From Rhea pennata (lineage: Eukaryota; Chordata; Aves; Rheiformes; Rheidae): a stretch of 64,000 nucleotides of DNA. Made by a program: the position numbers and the translations under genes. The notes beneath the pieces are model-generated. The model was not told the DNA's origin and ran no database searches. It was given only the letters and a program-made list of their open reading frames with translations. How positions within the stretch are numbered: position 1 is the stretch's first letter; each line of letters begins with the position of its first letter. The stretch covers positions 15,282,899 to 15,346,898 of the forward strand of contig NC_084678.1 of assembly GCF_028389875.1 (NCBI RefSeq). Reading direction: 5' to 3'. Of this stretch, positions 53,456 through 63,733 are shown piece by piece.

Positions 53456-56139
53456 ATAGCCAGGCTATGCTACATAGCAAAGGCTATGTAGATGGGTCTA
53501 ATACAAAAGGATGTAGATGACCTCCTTTCTATAAATGCTCATGTGGCATACCAAAAAATATCCAGTGTGCAGAAAGATTTTTTTATTGCAAGGGTACTAA
53601 CACATGGTGTTCTAAAATAATGACAGAAATAGTTGTAGCCATATTGCTTATCCCAGAAATCCAATGTTTCCAGAGAGAATGCCAAATGCTAGGCATATTT
53701 CTCAGCTGTTCTGACTGTGATGTCTTATGAAATATGAGACCATCTCTCCCGAGGGACATAATATGATCTAGCAAAGGACTGAGCACCCTTAGTTGCTACA
53801 CTAGTCAGACAGATTTCTATCGCTGAAAACAGCCCAAGGTGTAGTAAAAAAAGGATAAGAACTAAACTGTACATATCCTACATTGTTGATATCTGCTTAA
53901 AACCAAAAGTAAAATTTAAGACTGGACAAGAGAAGGAGAGAAAAATTGTCAAAATCTGGAAAATCTGATCAATGAAGGAAAAGACTTTTTTCTGAAATTT
54001 AGAAAACAGAAAAATTTAACTCTGATTCTAATCCATGTCATGTCTGTACATGACATTATTATAATTTCTGTATGTTCTTTCTAGAGGCATTGAAAGAGAA
54101 CATTTTGAAACAAGGAAATGTAATTATTTGCAATTGAAATAGAATAGCAATCAGTTTATGCATATACTCTTCCTGTTGAATTAACATTATTCTACTAAAT
54201 TAAATTATTTTCACATGCTATTGTACTTTCAGAGGTAGCCATATGTTTTTCACATTTCGTTTCACATGCTACTTTTTTTAATCATCAGAATTTAATGACA
54301 TAAAAATTGCTATCTGAGTTGACACAATTATTCCCTCTTGATAATAGTCTTTAAGTAGAAACATAATCTGACAGATGAGAGTGCTGAAACTCAGTGTTTC
54401 ATACAGACTTAAAAAAATAAAAACTTTTCATGCAAAACTTTGAAGACTAGTCTATGGAGGAACAATTTGTCTGCTCTATAATTTATTTGCTTTTCTTCTT
54501 TCTTGTTCTTTTTTATGCCTAGAAACATTTGTATGAAAACAGGAATTTAGTTGTTCAGGAACTCATTTATTCCTGCTGTGCAGTCATCATAGGAAATCAT
54601 AACCCTCTCTTTTAATAGCAAATTACTCTAGGTAGCAGCAAAGATCAAATAAACATTAGAAGATCTAAGAGCCATATTAGATTTAATACTAGATTAGATT
54701 TAGAGGGCTGGATTTAAATGGAAAAGTATGCAGAGTTGATTTCAAAATCAGCAAAGTTTTGTTGATACATATTTTTTGACTTAAAATGAGGAAAGTATTG
54801 TCAAGTCTGAGCTGTTTAACAGCAGGTTCATCACAGCCAGAACATAGATACAAAGATGACAGTAGACAGAAAAAGTATTTCTGGAGTTTCCTGCAGTCTT
54901 GACTGTGGAAAAGTCGTCCTTGCAAGATCTCTGTCATTCTGGATGGAGCTCTCACAGAAACAGTTATTCCTGGAAAATTTCAACAGCATGTAAAACAGAC
55001 TGGGGTGAGAGATACCTTTCCATTTTGAGACATTAGCTGGAACCTGGATGGAAATATGAATTTGTGTTCAGGAATTCACATCCAAGACTCTTACCACCAA
55101 AACTGTCAAGACTTCAGACATGAAGTTTTGGGTTAAACCCAATTCACATACTCACTTAATGTTAGATTAATCTGTTTTAGATGTCAGCACTACTTCAGGT
55201 CTCAAAGAATGACATGAGTTAGTTAATTCTTTAGGTATCAAAGGTACTGAAAGTTTTCCATTTCAAAATTTCTTTTTCCTTTCTAACTTTTTATTATTAG
55301 GATAATTTGCATGAAAACGTCTTTTTGCTTGTGAGCTTCTGCCCCCACTGTTTTATTATTCACTTGGAATAGTCATTCTTTATATATGATGTCATTGTTA
55401 CTTGCTATTGAAATTATTTTAATGTCACAAAAAGGATTAAGATTTCAAGTGAAGAGTGAGCAATAGGAAAACCTGATCACCTAAGCAACAGAAGTCCTGT
55501 TTCATGCCTGTATGTCTAATAATACCTAAGAAGGCGAAAAAAAAAAAAAAAGGAAAAGAAAAAAACACATCACAGAGGGAATGATGCATACCCTTTTTTC
55601 CTAAATGAAATGTTTTCTATGCCATAAAAGACTGGAAAAGCTGGTGGGTTCTGCATTTTTTTAACATTTAAGGCATAATAATTTGTTAAGCATCAATGAC
55701 AGGTTCAAATAAAACGATCCTGTTCTGACAACGATTAGCAGTCTGGGGGCTTGGTGTACCATTCGGGATCTTTCCCTAGTGTAGCTCGTGTTTGGAAGAT
55801 TCTTTTGGAAGATGTTGGGAACAGGGGTGGCCTCATGAGTGCTGGGTGGCCGAGGCTACAGCGACATGGGGTCCAGCCTCAGGTATGCCACGAGCTCTGT
55901 CTCTAATCTTCATTTATCTCAGGCCGCAACTCTTCAGGTCACTTAAAGCTGAGAAGTTCCTACTGCATCTCTAGCTCCTCCGCATTTTACTCCAGTGTCA
56001 ATATTACTGCTTTAGGGTTCTGTCAAAATGAGGGAATGGGGCCAGAGGGGCCCTTTGGGGCGTCTGCGCTGCCCCAAGAAACCCCAAAGCTGTTTCCCGC
56101 TTGGTGAAAGACCTCTGGGAGGCACGAGGCGGCCTAACC
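53456..56139. other. intergenic approach to MRGBP, no gene recognised
   Basis: AT-rich sequence with short ORFs only, plus an A15 run at 55537-55551. GC content rises from about 55740 and sharply from about 56040 as the MRGBP CpG island begins. Confidence 0.5.
55537..55551. repeat. A homopolymer, 15 nt, in a purine-rich patch
   Basis: Fifteen A are followed by GGAAAAGAAAAAAAC, giving a purine-only patch of about 30 nt. No element body is recognised. Confidence 0.85.
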
Positions 56140-56424
56140 CGTCCCTCACGAGGGAGCTAAGCGGGCTGCCCCTCGCGCTGTGAGCGCCCCGCAGCCCGCC
56201 CCGGAGGTAAACCCTGCTCGAAATCTGCCTAAAAACGGTATTCCCCCCCCCCTTCCCCAACTCGGCCCACCCCAAGGCCGCCTCATCCCGCGGCGCCGCG
56301 CTCCGAACAGCCGCCGCGCGCCAACCGCCTGCGGCGCCTCAGCGCGCCGCGCGCGCCAACCGCCCTCCGCGCGCCAGCAGGAGCCGCTGCGGCGGCGGCG
56401 CGGCGCGGTGGCGGCGCGGCGCGG

Positions 56425-56440
56425 CCGCCAGGGGGCGGCG
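56425..56440 (+). promoter_or_regulatory. CTCF-like motif
   Basis: CCGCCAGGGGGCGGCG closely follows the vertebrate CTCF core (CCACCAGGGGGCGC-type), 34 nt before the MRGBP start codon. Promoter-proximal CTCF sites are common in CpG islands. It could also act simply as a GC/SP-family site. Confidence 0.5.
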
Positions 56441-56473
56441 CAGCGCGGCGCGGCGCAGCGCGGCGGCGCGGCC

Positions 56474-56720
56474 ATGGGCGAGGCGGAGGGCGGCTCGGCG
56501 GGCGCCGTGGAGAAGGCGCCGCCGCTGCCGCCGGCGGCGGGGCCCGGGGCGGCGGCGGCGGTGGCAGCTGCAGCCGCCGCCGCTGCAGCCGTTGCGGCCG
56601 CCGCCGCGGCAGCCGCCGCCGCCCCGGAGCCCGGCGTGCCGGCGGAGGAGGCGGTGGTGGTGTGGAGCCCCGAAGTGGAGGTTTGCCTCTTCCACGCCAT
56701 GCTGGGCCACAAGCCCGTAG
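56474..56720 (+). CDS. MRGBP: MRGBP coding exon 1
   Basis: Encodes residues 1-82 plus the first base of Gly83, and is followed by a GTGAGAG donor. It contains the low-complexity Ala-rich segment (56549-56623) and the start of the Eaf7 domain. The reading frame stays open upstream to about 56180 but has no upstream ATG, so the ATG at 56474 is chosen. Confidence 0.95.
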
Positions 56721-59700
56721 GTGAGAGCAGGCCGCGGCCGAGCCGCGGGCTCGAGTAGCGGCGCTAGCCGGGGAGGAGAGCCAGGCGCCGGGCGGGCGAG
56801 GGGCCCGGCCGCGCTGCGGTGCTGCCCCTAGCGGCCCCGGGGCTTCCCCCGAGCGGGCGGCGGCGCTGCGGGCACGGAGGCGCCGGCCCCCCCGACCCCT
56901 CCCGGGTCAGAGCCAGCCCCCTTCGCTGCCCGGCCCCCTCGACTCCCCTCGCTTGCTGTCCCTTGCTCTCCTTCTGTCCTTTCTGCCGCAGCTCTGGCTG
57001 CGGCTCCCTGTGACAGCACCAAGCAGGGCACCTCCGGAACAGCACCCGCAAGGCAGGGTGAGGTATTGGCTGCCCCAGGCACGGCTGCCCGGGTTGTCGT
57101 ACATCCCTTCCCCTGTGCTCTTTGATTCCCCCCTGTAACAGCAGATTCTGCTTTTCTTTTAGTTCTGTAGCACAAGCAAAACTGTCAGTAGTGTTGATTT
57201 CTCAGAGTTCTTCCCCTAGGTGTGAACCGCCACTTCCATATGATCTGTATCCGAGATAAATTCAGTCAGAATATCGGACGGCAGATTTCTTCCAAAGTGA
57301 TCTGGGACCATCTGAGCACCATGTATGATATGCAAGCTCTTGTGAGTATAAAAGTGATGCAGGAGCACTCTTATTTCCTAAAGTTCAGGAGTTTTGGTAG
57401 GCCAAAATCATTCAGCCACTCGTGGTACTAAGAACTAGGTGTCATTTCAGTGAGTTGATGGGAGTTTCCATGTACATAACATTAGGTGGGAGGTGATGGG
57501 ACCTGCAGTGATTTTCACCATGCTCAATTCTGACTTTTGTGTAATTTTTGGTTACCTAAACGCTGATCCTGCAAACATTTATATAGGTACTTAACTCGAT
57601 GTGCCAAACAGGGAGGATATAGTGCGCATAAATAAGAATTTGCCAAGATCAGGTTCCAAGAGTACCTCATCGTCATTCCATATGTCTTTATGTTATTAAC
57701 TGGTTTGATATACAGAGCCTCGGAATTCTCCAGTGTCTAAAGTGCTTTTTAAAGAACTATTTAGCTGTTAATTACATACGAAATAGAGGTTGGGGTTGCA
57801 TATCTAAATTAAATGTTTTATCAAGATTACTCATAGAAATCTTCCTTTTCTTCCTAAGCATGAATCTGAGATTCTCCCATTCCCCAATATAGAGAAGAAT
57901 TTTGCTCTTCCTGACGAAATGATTCAAGAAGTGAGAGAAGGTAAGATCTGATAGTAGTCTTTTATTCTTGATTGCTCTAGTCGCAGTTCAGAACAGGTAG
58001 CTTAACAGAGCTCCAAAAAAAAAAGAAAATAGTAACACGGCAATCCAAAGCCATTCTTGGCCATTCACTAATGGTGGTATGTTAGGGGCATCAAGAAAGA
58101 GAAGTATTAAATAGGTACAACTTTATCTTATGAATGTTTAGTCTGCTGACAGGGAAAGGATCACGCTGTGTGTGCTGTTCATATTGTCAGTATCAGCTGC
58201 TGTGATTGACGACTGTCAGAGATAGGCTAGTAGGCTACACAAGTCAGTGGTCTGATTCCATACAGTATTTTTCATTAAGTATACAGACTGTATGTTACTA
58301 GTGAACAAACAGGTTCTATTTATACCGTTTAGATGCAAAGTCTTGTTCTGGCTGTACATGAAGGATCCATGTATGTTACTGAATGAGAGGCAAAACGTGG
58401 TTGTAGTGCAAAATGATTAGTAGTTTATTGTGGGCTTTTTCACTTTGTTGAGACTACTCTAGTATTATCTGACCATAATTTTTACTGAAAGGGATGATCT
58501 GCACACTTTTATGTGGTTCACTTTATAAAATCTTTCAAGAGCAGGATGTATGGAGCTGATGAAAATAACGTTTCTGAATGTTATTTGTGTAGATTTCCTG
58601 TGTATAATTTGTATATAATAACATTTCTGTAACAAAATTTTCTGTACATGTAATGAAATAAGGCAATTAAATAGCAATTAAGCTAATGTTTGAAAGTATA
58701 CTCCAGGAATATACTCTTAATGAATATCCACAGTTACAATAGCTAGAGAAACTTGCTTCTTGGCCATGGACTTTACCAAGTACTTCTTGTGCTAGAGTAT
58801 TATTTTTTTTAACATGGTTTATATGTCTTTTCAAGAGCATTACTGCTTTTAATGTCTGAAGACAGATTTTTAATGTTTTTGTTCTGTAGTTGCAGAACAT
58901 ACAGATTGATTGAAAATAAAATCAGTATTAGATGTCTAGAGAAATTTGTAAAGATTCAGTGTGGTTTCATTGCACTGTAAAATCACTTCATGTTTTTATA
59001 GTCTTAGGATTCAGCTATCTGGCACTTCCAAAATACCTACTCAAGACAGACATATCTGTGTTGTCTAATCTGGTAGAACTCTGCAGCAGTCTGAGAGAAA
59101 TCTTAGATAAGACCGTGCAAGTCAGATTTTCAAAGTTCAGCTGTATGTCTGTTGGTTTAGTACTTGTTATCCGAGATAGGAGCTAGGAAGTTCAAGCGTC
59201 TGCATCGTCAGTCAGGCAGTTCTGGGGATATATTAAAACACAGTCAAATGCTCTCAATCATTAGGTACAATAAACGTTACACTAATGGTTCAATACAAAA
59301 TCATAATAAATCTAAGATACTGCAGTATGTTTTGCCTACTTAGCATTTCACTCTTGTTCCTATTAACAGTTTCATTGGATTTTTTTGCTGTGTGGTATCT
59401 GCCTTGGTATCTTATTCAGTCCACTTGCCCTGTGTAGTGCTCTGAGTATAGTTGGATTGTTCTCTACATTTTTTATCGCAGTACTGAGGAACATTCCTAA
59501 ATTGAATGTTGAATATCACTCTGAATGTTTGTGAACATGGTGCACACATGTTGAGGTGACTAACCTAGCAAATAAATACATATATACATGGTTCTTAAAA
59601 AAACACCCAACAGCTGCTTAACAATTTTTTCTTTAGGAAAAGTAATGATTGAAGAAGAAGTGAAAGAGGAAATAAAAGAAGAGATGGAGACTCATGCAGG

Positions 59701-60971
59701 CCCGGAAGAAGGTAAATTTCTAACTCTACTATTTAAAGTAAGATAAACCAACTAATTCTGAGAGATGATGTTTAATTGTAAATCCTGTATTTACTGTACT
59801 TTGATGTGATTTTGTGCAGACTGAGCATATGTTTATTGCCAAAGACTAAAATAATTTTAAAATACAGTAAGCAGTTGCCAATATCTCATACTTCAAAAGA
59901 TTTCTCCTTTGCTCTTAATTCATCTGTGCAAAGCTGTATAACTGTGGTTTTTTTTCCTATTTAAATATGTTGTTGGCAAATCCCCTAGAAGCCTTAAATA
60001 ATCTAAAGATCTCTTTAAAAAACAAAACAAAAAATTAAGTCGAAGTTTAGTGAACCTAAACGATCTGGATCAGGATCTGCGTAATCACTAGAAAAATTGA
60101 GTACCTTCAAAGCAAAAAATGGTTGCAAGAATATATGCTTAAATGGGAAGGAGGGAGTGTCTTTTTTTTCTCGCTTGTTTTGTTTTCATTATCTTGCTTT
60201 TTTTAAAATATAAGGCTTATTTTTGTAACACTTTTCTGTAGAACAAAGTCAAATGTAAGCAGCAGAGATCCTGCTATTTACCTTAATGGATCAAGACAAC
60301 TATTAGTTAGATAATTTTGTAATCCTTATATCACAGAATAAGTGGTGTTTAGTTTTAAGACTGAGCATAATAAATAATCTAAAAATATATTTTAAAAAGA
60401 TATTATATCACATACTTTGGGTACCAGTTTTAAAGTCTATGAAGTGATCTTTGACTGTGAATTTCATAGATTGGCCTTATGTTCTGTAAATGTTCCTATT
60501 AAGTGCTCTGATTTTAAGTGTTGTTTAATTCTGCTTAATGAATTTTACTTTTAGCCTATCAAAATTCATGCTTGGCTTTAAAACAAACAATAAAAGCAAG
60601 GAATGCCCTTTTACAGGACATTTTTCCAAAGAAAATTAAAATAACACTTTTAAAGAGCTTAATAGTATGAGAATTGATCTGTTAGAAAAGTTTTAAATAA
60701 TGTAAAGAAATATGATACGATTTCTTTTTTGCCTATGGATGTACATCTGATCTGAAATCACTACTCTGATCTTATTTCAGTTTTTGCACCTTCTGGAAAT
60801 TTAGGAAAAACAAGCGAAAAGCCAAGTGGCAAAGAGAAAGAGAAGACTTCATCAGACTCTGGGTCCAAAGAAGGACCTGATAAGAGGAAGCGCAACAGAG
60901 TCACTGAAAAGGTCTTAAATGCAAACAGTAATCCTTCCAGTCCAAGTGCTGCAAAACGACGCAGAACATAA
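56474..60971 (+). CDS. MRGBP: MRGBP, MRG/MORF4L-binding protein, complete five-exon gene
   Basis: MRGBP is the Eaf7-type subunit of the nuclear NuA4/TIP60 histone acetyltransferase complex and binds MRG15/MRGX (MORF4L1/2). Coding exons are 56474-56720, 57220-57341, 57859-57940, 59637-59711 and 60781-60971. All introns are GT..AG and phases match, giving 238 codons plus TAA. The Eaf7 core begins at [20 protein letters not shown] (exon 1), continues through [19 protein letters not shown] and [13 protein letters not shown] (exon 2) and [10 protein letters not shown] (exon 3). A glutamate-rich stretch (about 151-176) follows, then a Ser/Lys-rich tail with basic NLS-like clusters KRKRNR (210-215) and KRRRT (234-238). 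The ATG sits in GCGGCCATGG, a good Kozak context, and starts MGEAE as in human. Length is 238 aa against 204 in human, mostly because of an alanine-rich insertion at 26-50. Confidence 0.96.
56721..57219 (+). other. MRGBP intron 1
   Basis: A 499-nt GT..AG intron, phase 1, with acceptor TTCCCCTAG. The first half is still CpG-rich. Nothing else is recognised inside. Confidence 0.9.
57220..57341 (+). CDS. MRGBP: MRGBP coding exon 2
   Basis: 122 nt encoding residues 83-123, from [20 protein letters not shown] to STMYDMQAL. It is nearly identical to the human protein and is followed by a GTGAGTATA donor. It ends on a codon boundary. Confidence 0.96.
57342..57858 (+). other. MRGBP intron 2
   Basis: A 517-nt GT..AG intron, phase 0, with acceptor TTCTTCCTAAG. 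It contains the palindromic repeat relic at 57562-57653. Confidence 0.9.
57562..57653. repeat. degraded palindromic (foldback) interspersed repeat
   Basis: The left arm starts TGATCCTGCAAACATTTATA, and the reverse complement of the right arm reads TGATCTTGGCAAATTCTTAT. They align over about 28 nt with several mismatches. The centre is non-matching. 'GATCCTGCAAA..TTATGCAC..TTAACT' ends are common in old palindromic MITE-like repeats of amniotes. No target-site duplication is evident. Confidence 0.5.
57859..57940 (+). CDS. MRGBP: MRGBP coding exon 3
   Basis: 82 nt encoding residues 124-150 plus the first base of Gly151. It reads [10 protein letters not shown] then [15 protein letters not shown] and is followed by a GTAAGA donor. 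It matches the human [16 protein letters not shown] segment. Confidence 0.96.
57941..59636 (+). other. MRGBP intron 3
   Basis: A 1,696-nt AT-rich GT..AG intron, phase 1, with acceptor TTTTTTCTTTAG. Only chance ORFs are visible, and I see no snoRNA boxes or repeat copy. Confidence 0.9.
59637..59711 (+). CDS. MRGBP: MRGBP coding exon 4
   Basis: 75 nt encoding [20 protein letters not shown] and the AGPEE that follows. This is the acidic, probably helical segment after the Eaf7 core (about residues 151-175). The donor is GTAAAT. It is in phase 1 at both ends, so skipping it would keep the frame. Confidence 0.94.
59712..60780 (+). other. MRGBP intron 4
   Basis: A 1,069-nt AT-rich GT..AG intron, phase 1, with acceptor CTTATTTCAG. 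Nothing else is recognised. Confidence 0.9.
60781..60971 (+). CDS. MRGBP: MRGBP coding exon 5 (terminal)
   Basis: 191 nt including the TAA stop. It encodes the Ser/Lys-rich tail with the conserved C-terminus [19 protein letters not shown] (human [19 protein letters not shown]). Two basic clusters suggest nuclear localisation signals. Confidence 0.95.
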
Positions 60972-61697
60972 AGAAAGATGTGAAAGAGAGAAGTATTTAA
61001 CGGTGCAACATGACGAGAGAACATTTTAAAACAAACAGCAGGAAAGACGTTACTTGGATTTTCTAGGAGAGGAAAAGGTGTCTGAGCCAGGTATTGAAGA
61101 ATCTACACGTTGGCTTTATACACACAAGAGTTTGCCTGTCTTTCCCAATTTGTTTGTTAGTCAGCGCTGAGTAGCTGAATGATAGCTACCTTCTCAGGGC
61201 ATTGAGGGAGGATGCTGGCAGCTTTAAAAGTTTACGCGTACTTGACAATTCAGTGGTTGCCTTTCAGACCACTAACACACTGTGTCAGCACAGCTCATGA
61301 AGTGAATACTCAATGAAACAAGGAGGTTCAATTCATGAAAAGCTTAAGTTATTTCTGTATATTTTGGATCTATTTCCTGCCATTGCTTTGTTGCTTTCTT
61401 TGAATATTACAGACCCTAATGTTGTTTGGCTGTTTTACTTATTGCAGACATAGTGTTTGTATCAAATGTCTGACTTTTGTTAGTTCAGTAAAACTAAAAA
61501 TCTTTTAAATCCAGATAACTAATGAGTTGAAGTTTTCTTTCATGTTGTTTTTTTTGCTGGAGCAAAAAGGAAATCTCTATTACCTGGATCCTTAGCGGTG
61601 AGACTTTTTTTTTCCCCTTCATCTTTATAAATATGTATACTTTTAAGTGAAGTGAAAATGACAATGCCTTTAGCCAGAATAATTAATTAGTGTCCTA

Positions 61698-61703
61698 AAT
61701 AAA
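61698..61703 (+). terminator. poly(A) signal AATAAA, proximal MRGBP
   Basis: Canonical hexamer followed by ATATCCAGTGGTGTCACGTG, with a GTGGTGT-type GU-rich element 10-20 nt downstream. It is a good candidate for the main site. Confidence 0.55.
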
Positions 61704-62101
61704 ATATCCAGTGGTGTCACGTGATATTGAAAGGGATCAGCTGAGTTGTACATAAACCTAGAGAGGCTGTTTCATTTTTGTACTATACTAGTGTATATAA
61801 CAGAGGGTTTTGTACTTTGTTATTTAACTTTTTTTAAAGCAAATTTATTAGATATTAAGTATGGCAAAATTGCAAAATGTTGATCCTGTTCTACAACTTA
61901 AATATTCTGAAGTAGTTTTAGTAAAAAATTTACTGATGCATTGTAATGCTTATCTTCTATATGCTACAATATTAACATTTGGTAGATGTTACTATTTTTG
62001 AGTTGCCAAAAGGTGGTTTGTGCTTAACAAACACATGTTAAATGGTGAATGAAGCAGGCTGAAATGTTACTCAATTTGTTTCACCGTATTAACTACCATT
62101 T

Positions 62102-62107
62102 AATAAA
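62102..62107 (+). terminator. poly(A) signal AATAAA, middle MRGBP
   Basis: Canonical hexamer in TTAATAAATAG. The downstream sequence is less GU-rich than at the other two sites. Confidence 0.35.
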
Positions 62108-62238
62108 TAGAAAGTATTCTTAATCCAGCAGTATTGCCATCAAGGTTAGAAGCCAGAAACCTACTAGCTTTTGTTTTTACTTTAAGTACATAGCCAAATT
62201 CTTTTTTGTTTTATTCACGTTGCTTATTTTATACCAAG

Positions 62239-62244
62239 AATAAA
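62239..62244 (+). terminator. poly(A) signal AATAAA, distal MRGBP
   Basis: Canonical hexamer in CAAGAATAAATCTGACACTC, preceded by T-rich sequence and followed by a TAGTTGTTTGAT GU-rich stretch. Confidence 0.5.
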
Positions 62245-62260
62245 TCTGACACTCATTTTA

Positions 62261-63499
62261 CTAAATGGTAGTTGTTTGATAATTAAATTTTGGCCTGTAG
62301 CTTATTTTTTAATGGTATTTAGGTATCTTGTGCCTTTAGTGAAACTGCTCAAAAGTGTGTATCGGCTCTGTAGGAGCCTAAATATTTTTACTGTTCTATT
62401 TTTTAATGACTGTATCTGGATCTTATGAATTAGTACCCTGTAATTTAAATAATATATCTGGTAAGAAATCCTGGTCCACTGAAGTCCATAGAGGGGTTGC
62501 TGTTTTCCAAAATACAGGATTTTCTCTGTTTTAATTAGCATAACACAATCGTGAAGTATTGAGTTCAGAGCATGACTTTTTTTAATCTTTTGACAGTTCA
62601 TTTGTTTACCATCTCATTTGCACTGTTCAGGTCTAGAAAGTTAGAACACTGCTAGGATGTTACTGGATGGCTACTACAGCTGCTTCCATATGTGCTTTTA
62701 GAGTTCGATGCAAGCTCTCTGTATCCAAGGTCTGACATGAACAAATTCCAAACCAGAAGCCATAAAACCCCCTTAATTTATTGCTGTGCTTCAGCTGATA
62801 AGCTCAGCAAAAGGTCAGTGACATACTTAACAGCTGGAGAGCTCCACAGAGCTCCAGTTTTGCTACAGGTGACTCAAATTTTCCAGGTGGATAGAAATCG
62901 AACTATTTTATAACATTGTATAAAAAAGTTTCTGCTTTTAATTTTGAAGTTAAAAAAAAATCTGAAATAATACATGGGTCAGTATTACCAAGTTGCTTGA
63001 AGTTATCACGTACTTCACTTACAGATCTATTCCTGAAGTGAGTTCTGAAAGGTGAGTGGCACTCTAAACTTTAGCGGTTTCCTTAAGAATTAAAATACTC
63101 ATTAATTTATAAGGATCTGTATAGGTCTTAACCACAAATTGCAGATTTTTTTAACTTTAAGGTCTCATGGCCTTGTAGGTAAATCCTTTTCATCTAAGGG
63201 ATTCTACTCAAAATTATTTGCTATACCAATGCAGTATTTTTTTTTTTTTATTGCTTTGGTCAAAGTACAAGTATGTGATTACTGACATACGATGCAATTT
63301 CTCAACACTATCCCTGAAGCAGGAAGTCCACTTGGGATTTTTTTTACTCTGCTCAGCAAAAACAGATCATCAGCAGTTCACCGACTGTGGGGTTACATAT
63401 TTGAAAAATGCAAATGCTGTACATGACCTGAGTGCTGCGGCTCTCTTTTCCCCGAGCCCTGCCTTCTTTGGGAGGTTGTTCTTCTCTTCGCTTTTTGCT
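62261..63499. other. MRGBP-OGFR intergenic spacer
   Basis: AT-rich sequence with small chance ORFs and a T13 run at 63237-63249. No repeat or RNA gene is recognised. Whether a minor extended MRGBP 3'UTR reaches in here is unknown. Confidence 0.5.
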
Positions 63500-63517
63500 C
63501 CAAGCAGTGGTATCCAG

Positions 63518-63532
63518 CCCCCCCCCCCCCCC
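63518..63532. repeat. C homopolymer, 15 nt
   Basis: Fifteen consecutive C sit at the left edge of the OGFR CpG island. Runs like this are sequencing-error prone and can form i-motif/G-quadruplex structure with neighbouring C blocks. Confidence 0.9.
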
Positions 63533-63614
63533 TCGGTCGCGGGGGTCCCCGAGCAGCGGTGGTGCCGCCGGAGGGGGGAGGCTGTTCCGCGCAGCCGCCG
63601 CGCCGCCCCCTGCG

Positions 63615-63619
63615 CCAAT
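63615..63619 (+). promoter_or_regulatory. CCAAT box
   Basis: GCGCCAATGGGGA resembles an NF-Y site. It lies about 115 nt before the OGFR start codon and just upstream of two GC boxes. Confidence 0.45.
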
Positions 63620-63632
63620 GGGGAGCGGCGCC

Positions 63633-63647
63633 GGGCGGAGGGGGCGG
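63633..63647 (+). promoter_or_regulatory. tandem GC boxes
   Basis: GGGCGG occurs at 63633-63638 and again at 63642-63647. These are SP/KLF-type sites next to the CCAAT box. Confidence 0.5.
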
Positions 63648-63733
63648 AGCCTCGCGCGCCTCTCTGCCCCCCCCACGCAAGCTCCGCGCGCGCGGGGCTT
63701 TGTGTGGCGGCGGGTTCCGCGCGCGGCGCTGCC

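Larger units (their letters stand above)
56140..57070 (+). promoter_or_regulatory. CpG island, promoter and first exon of MRGBP
   Basis: GC content and CpG density rise abruptly here against an AT-rich background. CGCGCC, GGCGGCG and GCGCGGCGCGG runs are densest at 56280-56480 just before the ATG. No TATA box is evident, consistent with a housekeeping-type dispersed promoter. A C10 run lies at 56243-56252. The transcription start cannot be fixed from sequence alone but should fall roughly within 56300-56460. Confidence 0.8.
60972..62260 (+). other. MRGBP 3'UTR
   Basis: AT-rich noncoding sequence follows the stop codon, with three AATAAA signals that could end alternative transcripts. The distal limit is set about 15-20 nt after the last signal. 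The true end needs transcript data. Confidence 0.6.
63500..63733 (+). promoter_or_regulatory. CpG-island promoter and 5'UTR of OGFR
   Basis: GC-rich, CpG-dense sequence starts near 63530 and continues past the window edge. It includes a C15 run (63518-63532), a CCAAT box (63615-63619) and two GGGCGG boxes (63633-63638, 63642-63647), all within 120 nt upstream of the ATG. There is no TATA box. Confidence 0.75.

Noticed and set aside
1-56140. Possible miRNA genes (miR-1, miR-133, miR-124 map to human 20q13.33)
   Set aside because: I looked for their mature seed sequences on both strands and did not see them in this window.
1-56140. Endogenous retrovirus or LTR element
   Set aside because: I saw no paired LTRs, primer-binding-site-like sequence, or gag/pol-type motifs on either strand.
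56180-56473. Possible N-terminal extension of MRGBP in the same frame
   Set aside because: The frame is open but begins at a GTG, has no upstream ATG, and the human protein starts MGEAE exactly at the ATG at 56474, which is in strong Kozak context.
56146-56712. Long - strand ORFs (188 and 123 codons) over the MRGBP CpG island
   Set aside because: They are shadows of MRGBP exon 1 and its GC-rich 5' region; stops are rare at such GC content. Compositions are Ala/Arg/Gly runs without a domain.
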